Below, one piece after another: positions 1-8,438 of a DNA stretch of 27,980 nt. Under the pieces are notes generated by a model. It searched no databases. It saw nothing but the letters and a program-made list of their open reading frames with translations, and had not been told where the DNA came from. Position 1 is the stretch's first letter; each line of letters begins with the position of its first letter. Source of the stretch: Mastigamoeba balamuthi (taxonomy: Eukaryota > Evosea > Mastigamoebida > Mastigamoebidae). A program made the position numbers and the translations under genes. The DNA lies in the NCBI GenBank assembly GCA_902651635.1, contig CACRSC010000013.1, positions 980,854 to 1,008,833 of the forward strand, in the 5' to 3' direction.

Positions 1-528
1 GCCTTGCAGAGCTGCCTGCTGTGATGAGTGCCCCGCACTCACACTTACGGTGCAGAACAGTTCCATAGGCAAAACAAGTCCACGGCCTGCTTGGAATATG
101 AATCAATTCCACAAAGAGTGATCATACCTGGTGGCATCTCTGGTCAAGCAAGGGCCCCCCATTTGATTCGTTGGGCAGCTGCTGTTTCCACACACCAGAG
201 AGAATGCAGCCAGCTTCCTCTCATCGGGCCTATTAGTCTAGAGTGTAAATCCACAAGCCCAAGAAATAAACAAACTCACTGGGACATTGCACTTTCTATC
301 AGCTTGTCCTCCTGCTCTGTTCCCACTGCACGAAGAGCAGCTATCTCTGCTTTGTACGACGTGCTGGTGCTGGACTTCAGCAACTCCTCATCTTCCTTGG
401 TCAGGAGATCTGCTCTGAAAAAAGTGAGTTACCTCTTTGTACTAATACTCGAACAGTGACATACAGTGGGCCTGCCCAATGCAAGTGGTGTTCTGAGTGG
501 CCAGCTGGTTGCTGCAAACGTTGCACAT
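1..528 (-). CDS. Cysteine-rich protein of unknown function, 5' part (runs off window start)
   Basis: I do not recognise this gene. On the minus strand, four exons join in phase: 528-449, 414-280, 229-128 and 86 to beyond base 1, giving at least 134 residues. Introns are 34, 50 and 41 nt with GT-AG ends; the first acceptor follows a T-tract, and TAAC or CTAAT motifs precede two of the acceptors. The start is the ATG at 528, whose second codon is Cys. The N-terminus carries a C-x2-C pair followed by C and HC. An acidic, Lys/Glu-rich helical middle follows, then a second cysteine cluster (C-x4-C, a later C, and a KCEC motif near the edge). This suggests two metal-binding modules, but no family is evident. 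The 34-nt intron is shorter than any other in the window, so the first exon is the least certain. The gene lies in the AT-richer block and diverges from the gene at 1159-2182 across a repeat field. Confidence 0.5.
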
Positions 529-615
529 GTGCACAGGTATGCACAATGCCGCTCATCTTGCTCAACCAGCAGGAAGAAGTGCAATGTGAAGAAAATGACA
601 TCAATTTTTGATATT

Positions 616-980
616 GCAAATATCTGTGTAGCAGCACGTAGCAGACCATCCACTACACACTGCTACGCAGATACCCTCCGCTATGCCACATAGCGAAACG
701 TGCTCAAGCACCTTCCACTACACAGTGTAGTGGAGGGTATCTGTGTAGCGGTGCGTAGCAGATGGTCTGCTACGTGCTGCTACATAGCAACCTCCGCTAT
801 GCAGCATAGCGAAAGGCGCTCTCGAGCGCATTTTGCTATGTGGCATAGCGAAGGGTATCTGTGTAGCAGTGTGTAGTGGATGGTCTGCTACGTGCCACTA
901 CATAGCAACCTCCGCTACGCAGCGTGGCAGAAGGTGCTCGAGTGCGTTTTGCTACATGGCGTAGCAGAGGGTATCTGCAT
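616..980. repeat. TAGCA/TGCTA-rich tandem and inverted repeat field
   Basis: The sequence AGGGTATCTG recurs at 734, 852 and 968. It heads units of 118 and 116 bp (734-851, 852-967) plus a truncated third copy. The stretch 616-715 is an inverted copy of about 812-908, so the region could fold into a long hairpin. Within units, short arms such as GTAGCA and TGCTAC repeat and pair with each other. Divergence between copies is mostly transitions. No coding frame is supported. It separates the divergent genes at 1-528 and 1159-2182. Confidence 0.8.
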
Positions 981-1027
981 CTCACCCCACTATTGATGTC
1001 ATTTAACAGCGTTTTCGAAGGTTAAAA

Positions 1028-1153
1028 ATGGTGCACATCAAGGACACGTCATGCAAAACCCCCACCAAGATGCACAAGGACAAGCCCAAGAACAAGAACA
1101 AAGGCTGCACTGGGCCAATAATCACTGTAATACCTCCTCCACCAAAGACCTAG
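1028..1153 (+). CDS. Possible 41-residue basic peptide
   Basis: A short open frame starts with ATG at 1028 immediately downstream of the repeat field and stops with TAG at 1151-1153, five bases before the ATG of the next gene. It is rich in Lys and Asn and ends in a run of prolines. It could be an upstream ORF in the leader of the gene at 1159, or chance. No family is recognised and no phase-compatible splice to the next gene was found that keeps its Ala-rich exon open. Confidence 0.2.
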   Translation: MVHIKDTSCKTPTKMHKDKPKNKNKGCTGPIITVIPPPPKT

Positions 1154-1158
1154 ACATC

Positions 1159-2182
1159 ATGCCTCTCAGGAAAGCAGGTATGTAGCATTCTTCCCTCCCT
1201 TATTTATTTCCATATCACACATCCTTTCTTAATGTTGCTTTAGGCGCTGCTGCTGCTGCACCAGCACAAGCTGCTGCAGCAGCAGCACCACGTGTCAGCA
1301 GCAGTGAGCAATCTGAGAAGGAGGAGGAGAAGAAGAAGGGGGAGAAGGAGGAGGACGAGGATGAGAAGATCTCAGCAGATGACTACAAGGGCACCTCATG
1401 CACATCAGAGTCTGATGAGGAGCAGAGAAGGACGCTGCAGGAGAAGCAGCAGATCTCGGCCCTCATACCTTCAAGGCCATGCAGATGCTGCTTGCTGGTA
1501 CTCTGAGAGACCTCATTGTAAGGTACGAAACCCCTTCCCCCATTCTTCCTTGTTCTTCTGGCTCTAATTCAAACTATTTTTGCAGGATGAATGCCCTCAC
1601 ACGTACTGTTGAGGCAGGCATGCAGTCCAGGGAGCTGACGCTCAGGGAGAAGCTGATGCTCAGCATTCCTGGTACGTTTTCTTCTCTATCCTTTGTTTTT
1701 CAAATTTCTAACAATGTGTGTCTTTTACTAACTTGAAAAGGCCCAGAGCTGGAGAACCTCCCAGCAGACAGGGGGCCGTATATCGCTGCTCTGTCTGCAA
1801 TAATGGCAAGGCCCATTATCTCGCAGATAGAGCAGTGGACTAAGGTCAACTACCACCCCCTGTTCATGGAGCACCCTGAGTGGAGGTACGAACTCTTTTC
1901 CCCTCTCTTGTTCTCTCTTACCACATTTCATCTAACTTTCCCTACAGGTCAGACATAAGAGAGCACTGCAACGATGTCATCCAGGCTGTCTGGCCACTGG
2001 AGTTCCAGACTCTGTTTGCTGCACACCCCCTGGTGAGGAAGGGGGTGTGTGAGCATATTCAGAGTGTCTGGCAGAACTACCACAGCAATGAGAAGTGCGT
2101 TTCCTTTTATGCCTCCCAGGCCTCTGAGGCACCTGCTGGTCCTGAGTCGCCCTCTTCCCAGGCATCTGCTGATCCTCAGTGA
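1159..2182 (+). pseudogene. Unrecognised five-exon gene with a one-base frameshift in exon 2
   Basis: No family is recognised. Exons are 1159-1177, 1244-1522, 1586-1671, 1741-1885 and 1948-2182; introns are 66, 63, 69 and 62 nt with gtatg/gtacg donors. Exon 2 begins with an Ala-rich run, then a Glu/Lys-rich acidic stretch and a Ser/Glu segment. Near 1470 the frame must shift by one base: summed exons give 764 nt, one short of a multiple of three, and adding one base near CCTTCAAG restores a continuous helical reading into the segment starting at 1479. Exons 3-5 encode a compact, mostly helical, Trp- and aromatic-rich region with a Ser/Pro-rich tail, ending at TGA 2180-2182. The shift could be a real inactivating deletion, a sequencing error, or an unrecognised intron. 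Its composition differs from the GC-rich genes after 3.7 kb, and repeats flank it on both sides, which hints at a mobile or acquired segment. Confidence 0.5.
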
Positions 2183-2335
2183 TCTGTCTCTCTACTCCTC
2201 TCTTACTTAAACGTTTTCTGCTGCCCTGGCTGGGCTCCTCTCTCCCAAAAGTGAAAACATGACCTGCCTGCCCTTTTGATGGCAGTTAACAATTGATTTC
2301 AGTGTAGCTTTCTGTGAGTAGAAGAGAGCTGCCTA

Positions 2336-2400
2336 ATTATGTAGCAGTGCGTAGCATATTTATGCATAGCAGCATGTAGCACCTCCATACATAGCAGCGC
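2336..2400. repeat. TAGCA-type short repeats upstream of the palindrome
   Basis: Several spaced copies of GTAGCA and CATAGCAGC occur here (for example GTAGCAGTGCGTAGCA at 2341). They resemble the units in the 616-980 field and lead directly into the long palindrome. Confidence 0.6.
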
Positions 2401-2403
2401 GTA

Positions 2404-2614
2404 GCAGACCCTGCTGCAGCAGTGCGTAGCACAATGAATGAACTATGTGGCATAGCAGAGGGTCTGCCGCATGCCACTACACATGGTTCTGCTATGTGCT
2501 GTTACACATGATGCTGCTACATGCCGTGGAACCATGCGTAGCAGCATGTGGCAGATCCTCCGCTATGCTGCATAGTTCATTTATTGTGCTACGCACTGCT
2601 GCGGCAGGGTCTGC
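2404..2614. repeat. 211-bp near-perfect palindrome (foldback)
   Basis: The outer arms 2404-2462 and 2557-2614 are reverse complements over about 58 bases with a handful of mismatches. The inner arms 2463-2488 and 2529-2554 also pair, and the remaining centre (about 2489-2528) is partly complementary, so almost the whole element can fold into one hairpin. The same TAGCA/TGCTA vocabulary appears in the 616-980 field. No ORF of interest and no obvious target-site duplication were seen. Confidence 0.85.
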
Positions 2615-2645
2615 TATGTGTTACTACATTGCTTGATATGACTGA

Positions 2646-3091
2646 ATGCAGCAAGCAATAAACAGTCACTGTAGAAGACAAAAGAGAAGAGAAAGGCAAT
2701 TTTCCAGTACCCACATAGTACACTGCACCTCTTCTGATAATTCTCATCTGGTCTTATCTATTTTGGTTATCTGTCTTTTCCTTTTTCAGTTAAAACCAAG
2801 TGGTAGTCCTGCACTTTTCTGCTGTGATACTACTTTTCCCTTTGCATTCAAGAGAGGTTTTACTCTGTCAAAGTACCTCACACTTATGATCCAGGGCTCA
2901 TTCGAACACCTGTTACATTGTCAGCACGTTCCAGGTGTTTATTTGGCATTTGTGTGTACTACTCTTTTACCATTTTAGGCACTCACGTGACCTGCATGGA
3001 TAACCAGCAACCTGATGTGTCCACTACAATTTGTGGGTTAAAACCGAGCTGCTCAATAATTATTGAACCAATTGATAATAATATCAGCTGA
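2646..3091 (+). CDS. Doubtful small spliced gene
   Basis: An ATG at 2646 opens a frame that can be joined as 2646-2750, 2790-2934 and 2979-3091, giving 120 residues. The first proposed intron (39 nt) ends in a T-rich tract plus CAG; the second (44 nt) starts gtgttt and ends in TTTTAG after a TACTAC motif. Exon lengths sum to a multiple of three. Against it: no family resemblance, AT-rich codon use, and a short first intron that is optional because the frame is open through it. It may be chance in AT-rich DNA. Confidence 0.2.
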
Positions 3092-3713
3092 TTATCATAA
3101 TAAGCAAGAAATTACTTTGGATTCACTTCACAGAGCACTTATCAGATAAACAAAGAAAAAGACAGTTAATGAGTAACTACTTTGTCAATATGTTACAATC
3201 TATTCCAATATCTTAACAATAGTATAAATTGAACTTTAAACTTCATAAATACATTAATGAAGGATATTGTTGATTCTATCATAATACATTTCATTTCGGA
3301 GTTGTATGATTATGTATTTACTTCCAGAGTTGTCAATAACTGGGTGAAAATACTAGTATGGTGAAATCATACTCTGTCACAGTTACATGCCTGTAGTGGT
3401 TATTCAGTTCCTGATGTGTCTGGTTTTGGCTTTGAGCATTCTTTATTGGGTATCTTTTATGAGTAAATAACTTCTTCTCAATCACCTTCAGAAGAAGAAT
3501 CTTTTGTAAAGTTCATCTGAACATCTACATGTTACACAAATGATATGTCCAATTCTCATTTTGATTGAATCGCCTTATGACACGAACGAGGGCTGCTCAC
3601 AGATTTGCCGATCTCGTGTGGGGATTTTTCTGGTGGGGATTGTTCTGACAGATATCGATAAAGAGAAATCCTATGATGTCGTCATCGCAAAACCACACAG
3701 CTCTTGCAGTGCT
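3092..3713. other. AT-rich intergenic DNA
   Basis: This stretch, strongest at about 3040-3340, is clearly richer in A/T than anything downstream and has stops in all frames over most of its length. Nothing coding is supported. Base composition changes sharply to GC-rich at about 3700, where the helicase gene begins. An in-frame ATG at 3540 would add 58 residues to the helicase, but they look unlike the family N-terminus. Confidence 0.6.
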
Positions 3714-5482
3714 ATGTTCGCCAAGGCATCCGCGCGCAACCGCAAGAAGCAGGAGATCATCAAGAAGCGTGTGGCTGAGGCCATCGCCGACGTCTCCGAC
3801 GATTCTGCTTCCGAGACTTCGGAGGTCGAGCCCGAGGCGCCCGAGGAGCAGCCCGCCTCCACCGCCGTCGTCAAGTCCGCCCAGGCCCCGCGCAAGCCCG
3901 AGCCTGCGCAGGAGGTCGGCAAGAAGGCCGAGGGCGAGAGCGACGCCACGTTTGAGAGCCTGGGGCTGTGCCCCGAGCTGTGCGCAGCAGTCGCCGGTCT
4001 CGGCTACAAGAAGCCCACGCCCATCCAGCGCGAGGCCATCCCGGTCGCCCTCAGCGGCCGCGACATCATCGGCCTCGCGCAGACCGGCTCCGGGAAGACC
4101 GCCGCCTACTCGTGAGGACCCACAACCGCTCTGCAGACTGTGCCCACTAACGCCGCTGCCTGCAGTCTGCCCATCCTGCAGGCGCTTCTGGCCGAGACGA
4201 AGCAGAGCGCGAGGCAGCTGTTTGCGTGCGTGCTGGCTCCGACGAGAGAGCTCGCGTTCCAGCTGGCGGAGGCAATCGAGGCCCTGGGCCACACGATCGG
4301 CGTGCGCTGCGCCACCATTGTCGGAGGCGTCGACACGATGCAGCAGGCCATCGCACTGGCGAAGAAGCCGCACGTCGTTGTCGGGACTCCGGGCCGAGTC
4401 ACGTACCACCTGCAGAACACAAGGGGGTTCACGCTGCGCAGCGTGCGGTACCTCGTGTTCGACGAGGCCGACCGCATGCTGTCGCTCGACTTTGAGGAGG
4501 AGCTCGACACGCTGCTCAAGTCTATCCCCAAGGATAACAGGCATACGTTCTTGTTCAGCGCCACCATGACGACCAAGGTCCAGAAGCTCCAGCGCGCCTC
4601 GCTGCGGAACCCTGTCAAGGTCCAGATCACCACCGCCAAGTACGAGACCGTGGCCACGCTGCAGTCCCAGTACCTCTTCGTGCCGTACAAGTACCGCGAC
4701 GCGTACCTCGTCTACGTGCTGAACGAGCACGCTGGGTGCTCCACCATCGTCTTCTGCGGCAAGAGGCTCGCGGCGCTGCGCCTGAGCTTCATGCTGCGCA
4801 ACCTGGGGTTCGGCTCCATCCCGCTGACGGGCTCTATGGCCCAGGCAGCCCGTATCGGAGCCCTCTCGAGGTTCAAGGGCGGTGAGCGCTCCATCCTGGT
4901 TGCCACCGACGTCGCTGCCCGTGGTCTCGACATCCCGGATGTCGACCTGGTACGTCCAGCAGTGAGCTCGTGTCGTGACACTCATCCCCTGCCGCGTAGG
5001 TCATCAACTACGACGTGCCCCCGCCGAGGGAGTACGTGCACCGAGTGGGCAGAACTGCACGTGCTGGCCAGTCTGGTAGGGCTCTCACGATCGTGACGCA
5101 GTACAGCGTCGAGGACTACCAGCGCGTCGAGGCCGCGATCGGCACCAAGCTCGCTCTCTACCCCGCCGAGGAGCCCCACGTCCTGGTCTTCCTGCCCCGC
5201 GTTCTCGACGCTGCCCGTCTTGCTGCCGTGCAGCTCAAGGACGCTACTTCCGGGGACAAGGCCTCGATTTCCGCGTCCAAGAGCGAGGCGGCCATGCTCG
5301 AGGAGGGTGGCGGTGACGATGTCTCTGGCGCCGGCTTTGGTGGCGAAGGCGGCGACGACGCCGACGACTTGGGACTTGCGTCGCACATCAAGAAACGCAA
5401 GCACGCGGGCAAGGACAACCACGGCGGCCGCGGGGGCCACGGGGGCCGCGGGGGCCGCGGAGGGAAGAGGAGAAGGATGTAA
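3714..5482 (+). CDS. DDX47: DEAD-box ATP-dependent RNA helicase, DDX47/Rrp3 type
   Basis: RNA helicase of the Rrp3/DDX47 group, which in other eukaryotes acts in the nucleolus in early pre-rRNA processing for the 40S subunit. Exons are 3714-4111, 4166-4949 and 5000-5482 (introns 54 and 50 nt), giving 554 residues. All core motifs are visible: Q motif (PTPIQ), motif I AQTGSGKT (122-129), PTRELA, TPGR, motif II DEAD (232-235), motif [16 protein letters not shown], and motif [10 protein letters not shown] (from 408). Stretches such as VGG-D-M-QA-ALAKKPH and [12 protein letters not shown] are characteristic of DDX47 rather than other DEAD proteins. The N-terminus (1-80) is charged and disordered. 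The C-terminus ends in GGRGG repeats and KRRRM, an RNA-binding and nuclear-localisation type tail, making it longer than the usual 450-500 residues. The start at 3714 is chosen because the family begins close to its basic N-terminal helix. Confidence 0.95.
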
Positions 5483-5592
5483 GCCTGCTAGTGAGCAAAC
5501 ACCCTACCCGATAGGCCTTGCAACGATGAGACCACCTTTCGCTTAGTCTTCCTGCTTCCTGGGCAGTATCTCTTCCGGTTCCCTAACCGGCG

Positions 5593-5598
5593 AATAAA
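5593..5598 (+). terminator. Possible polyadenylation signal of the helicase gene
   Basis: AATAAA lies 111 bases after the helicase stop codon and just upstream of the next gene's TATA-like element. This is position and sequence only; cleavage is not shown. Confidence 0.3.
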
Positions 5599-5617
5599 AA
5601 TCTAAGAAAAACCACAG

Positions 5618-5627
5618 TATAATAACG
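5618..5627 (+). promoter_or_regulatory. TATA-like element of the pyroglutamyl-peptidase gene
   Basis: GTATAATAAC lies about 45-50 bases upstream of the ATG at 5671. TATA-like sequences at a similar distance precede several other genes in the window. Confidence 0.4.
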
Positions 5628-5670
5628 GCATTGCCTGCACACCCGATAAGCGACCGAGGGACCCCGGGAC

Positions 5671-7029
5671 ATGACCACGAACAGCAGAGGGATCGAGTTC
5701 TTCATCACGGGGTTCGGCCCGTTCGAGGGCTGCCCCGTGAATCCCACCGCTGCTTTGGTAGACTGCCTTCCCACCGTCGCACCGCAACTGCTTTCCATTC
5801 CCTCGCACCTGCACACGAACGTCGTCGAGACCAGCGGTACCCCCACCCACATTGAATGCCGCGCCGCACGCTGACGGCACTGCGCCAGCCGCCGCTGTGA
5901 GGCTCTACGTGGAGGACACCGAGAAAAAAGTTGCCACGTCGTCTTCCCGCACCGTGGTCTTGCTGCACTTCGGTGTCGACACCAGGCCAGAGGCCATCGT
6001 GAGCGTCGAGCGCTTCGCCTACAACGGTGCGCCCCCCCCCCCCCCTGTGAGCTGTGTGGTGATCGCCGTCTGGAAAGGAAATTTGGGCAGCGCTGACCGG
6101 CTTCCCCGCAATTCGCGCAGAAATGTGCTTCGGGGTTCGTGATGCACGCGGGTGGCAACCGCCGATGGGAGAGGCAATAGACAAAGCAGCTCCCGTCGGG
6201 TTTCCTGTGGGAACCAGGCTACCGGCGGGAATGCTCGCCATGCGGCTGGATAGCACCGTCGGCCTTCACTGCCGCGCGTCCTGCGACCCTGGGCGCTTTC
6301 TGTGCAACTATCTCTAGTAATTTCCGATTCCGTATGCCCCGGTGTTCTAACGCGACGTCAGCTTCCACTCCCTGAGGATGGCCTCGTCGGTCAACGCGTC
6401 CCAGCGCGGCTCCAAGAGAGTGTTCTCGCTCTTCTGCCACGTCCCGCCAGCCCCGATAGGAGTGCACGTGGCTCTGTGCCGAGCCATCGTGCGCCTCGTC
6501 TGCACGGAGCTAGGCGACAGGACCACCGCGTTCCAGTGCGCGAACGGGGAAATGATCAGCGGGACCACAATCCGGGAGTCGCGTGCCTCCGACGAGCATT
6601 CAATTCGCCTGCTGCACGAGGCTGCCGAGTCTGCGTTGCCTCGCGGCTTCTCGACCCACCTGCCGGCCAACTCGAACATCGGGCCTGCGACGACGGTCCT
6701 GGTAGCGGAGATGCGTGGCGTCGGCGTCGTTGGCCACGTGCAACTGATTCCAGAGAGGAGGGTGGTTGTGGAGGTGGTGGTCTCGGAGGAGTGGCAGGCA
6801 CGCGCACACCTATGCCATTACCCTCAACTGACGTGCGCATCAGGGGCGCGGAGTGGCGACCTCGCTGTTGCACGAGGCTGTTCAGAGGTGTGGGAAGCAG
6901 GGCCAATCGGGCGTTCTGTCACCCGTGGCGTTTGTTCCAGTAAATCTGCTTGGGCTGGCAGGCCGGCTCGGGCTTATGCCCGACAAGCACGGCGCCCTGA
7001 CGCCGGACAGCATGGTCCCCGTGTGCTGA
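5671..7029 (+). CDS. Pyroglutamyl-peptidase I (C15) fused to a GNAT N-acetyltransferase domain
   Basis: Five exons (5671-5836, 5889-6026, 6121-6316, 6362-6797, 6844-7029) join in phase to 373 residues. Residues 1 to about 215 are a C15 cysteine peptidase, which removes N-terminal pyroglutamate from peptides. The N-terminus has TGFGPFEG and an NP pair, and the catalytic triad is intact: E96 in VERFAYNE, C163 in FLCNYLY, H193 in CHVPP. GWQP and the CNYLYFHSL context match plant and protist forms. About 20 residues later a GNAT fold starts (about 232-373): TIRESRASDE, a V-AE strand, a run of Val in strand beta-4, and acetyl-CoA motif A EEWQGRGVA. No stop lies between the domains, so one protein is predicted. 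Intron 4 (6798-6843) begins GC rather than GT. Intron 2 contains a run of 14 C. Peptidase identity is strong; the GNAT substrate is unknown. Confidence 0.85.
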
Positions 7030-7046
7030 AGCGCCCAGAAGTGAGC

Positions 7047-7067
7047 AGAGAGAGAGAGAGAGAGAGA
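7047..7067. repeat. (GA)n microsatellite
   Basis: An uninterrupted AG dinucleotide run of about 21 bases lies in the short gap after the peptidase-GNAT gene. Confidence 0.9.
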
Positions 7068-7186
7068 CACTGCGAGAAACACAGTTCCGTGCACATAAAT
7101 CAGTTGCTGTTCCAGATAAGCGACATATCGCACAAGATATTCGCGTGACGCAAATCCTGACAGCTCACCGCGCAAATCTTGCCATC

Positions 7187-7194
7187 TTATAATA
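7187..7194 (+). promoter_or_regulatory. TATA-like element of the first Herp-like gene
   Basis: TTATAATA lies about 40 bases upstream of the first ATG (7233). Spacing resembles the elements before the peptidase, SAM-domain, actin and amylase genes. Confidence 0.4.
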
Positions 7195-7232
7195 GCCATC
7201 TCGCGCACACGTTCTCCTCTGTTCAACCCAAC

Positions 7233-8254
7233 ATGACAGGCGACAAGGTGGTTCTGAAGGTCCGATCGCCCGTCCCCAACTCGCCCGAGTACGTCCTGGA
7301 GATGCCGCCGGCGTCGACGGTGGCCGACGTGAAGCTCGAGCTGCGCGCGCGCGTCGAGTCGCACCCGAACCCCAGCGCCATCCGGCTGATCTACGGCGGG
7401 CGCATCCTCCTCGACTCCATGCCCCTCAACACCGTCTTCGTGCGTGCCCCCCCGGCCGCCCGCATACCTTTTCCCCATCCCCTCAAGCGCGCGCCCAGCA
7501 CAGAGGAAGAGATTCAGAATTAATTTTCAGTTTGTCATTGCTTCGTATTCCTTTCTCATTCCCGTGGAAAAAACCGATGTGGGCACACAGACGCCGGCGT
7601 CGCAGAGCTTCTTCGTGGCGCACATGATCGTGCGCGCGTCGCCCGCGAGCTCGGGCGCGGAGTTCGTGCCGGCGCCGGCGCCGGCGTTTGGCGCGCCGGG
7701 GCTGGGGGCGATGGGCGTGGACGAGCAGCGCGTCAACGCCATCGCACAGCAGATCCTCGCCGAGCGCAGGCAGCAGCAGCAGCAGATGGCGCAGCAGCAG
7801 GGGCTGGCGAACGCCGCCCAGCCGCGCGCGCCGGGCGTGCTCGCGAGGATCAACGGGGCGTTCCTGGTGCAGCTGTTCTTCATGTACCTGGTGTTCGGCT
7901 CGCGGGGCAGGGTGGGCCCCTTCCTCATCGTCGCGAGCATCGCGATACTGTGAGTACACCCACAGCTCCCTGGCCGGGCCGGAGAGTGTATTCTAACGAT
8001 TGCGGCACGGCAGGATGCGCACCGGGCTGCTGGAGAAGTTCGTCAGGCTCGTCAAGGACATCGTGGCTTCGGTGCGAGAGCAGCCGGGCCAGCAGCAGCA
8101 AGACGAGAATGCGCAAGGACAGCAGAGGATCGGCGTGTGGAGCCACGTCGTCATGCCGTTCTTCCTCTCGTTGGCCCCCGGGTGGGAGCCCCACGAGCTT
8201 GCCCGCGGGCCTGATGTGCCCGAAGCGCAGAATCCCATAGCAGCAGCCATGTGA
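7233..8254 (+). CDS. Herp-like ubiquitin-domain ER membrane protein, copy 1
   Basis: Exons 7233-7439, 7591-7949 and 8014-8254 give 268 residues. Residues 1 to about 80 form a ubiquitin-like domain (VVLKVRSP, a conserved A-TV-DVK helix start, IRLIYGGRILLDS). A Gln-rich linker with CAG-type runs follows. Two hydrophobic stretches (about 160-171 and 176-190) fit a membrane hairpin, and the C-terminus has FFLSLAPGWEP, like the FF-SL-P-W signature of metazoan and fungal Herp proteins. Herp proteins sit in the ER membrane and scaffold the HRD1 ERAD ubiquitin ligase; that role is inferred here by similarity. The start is the first ATG. Intron 1 (151 nt) is unusually long. An alternative acceptor at 7530 is also in phase and would insert 20 residues. 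The next gene is a diverged tandem copy. Confidence 0.7.
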
Positions 8255-8438
8255 TCCGCGAGTTATCCGCCACCCACCCTCTCGATGTTGTGCAGGTAGT
8301 CAACAAGAGTTTCGATTTGCTCCAAGTCGTCCAAGTCGTCCCCCGGAACCCTCTTTTTCCCGGACACACATTTTCCGCTGCCATTGCGGCCCCCCCGGCG
8401 AAGATATTGCAGAGCGCATAAAATTGTCAGAGCAATCA

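Noticed and set aside
28-459. Plus-strand frame at the window start
   Set aside because: It has no ATG start and lies opposite the minus-strand exons that have consistent splice sites and phases.
1290-1452. An alternative 160-nt intron (AGCA|gtgagc to gcagcag) that would remove the frameshift in the gene at 1159
   Set aside because: The phase works, but the proposed intron is almost pure purine with no polypyrimidine tract or branch motif, while the skipped stretch reads as a normal acidic protein segment. Kept only as something for RNA-seq to exclude.
3540-3713. N-terminal extension of the helicase from the ATG at 3540
   Set aside because: The extra 58 residues are hydrophobic and Cys-containing, unlike the charged N-terminus of the family, and lie in the AT-rich stretch.
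3597-4985. Long antisense open frame (about 460 codons) opposite the helicase
   Set aside because: It is the mirror of a GC-rich, C/G-ending coding frame, has no domain motifs and crosses the helicase introns without splice logic.
5423-5462. GGCC/GCGG repeat as a separate microsatellite
   Set aside because: It is the codon-level repeat of the helicase's C-terminal GGRGG tail.
8417-8424. CATAAAAT as TATA box of Herp-like gene 2
   Set aside because: It lies about 15 bases from the ATG, too close to place a transcription start between them.
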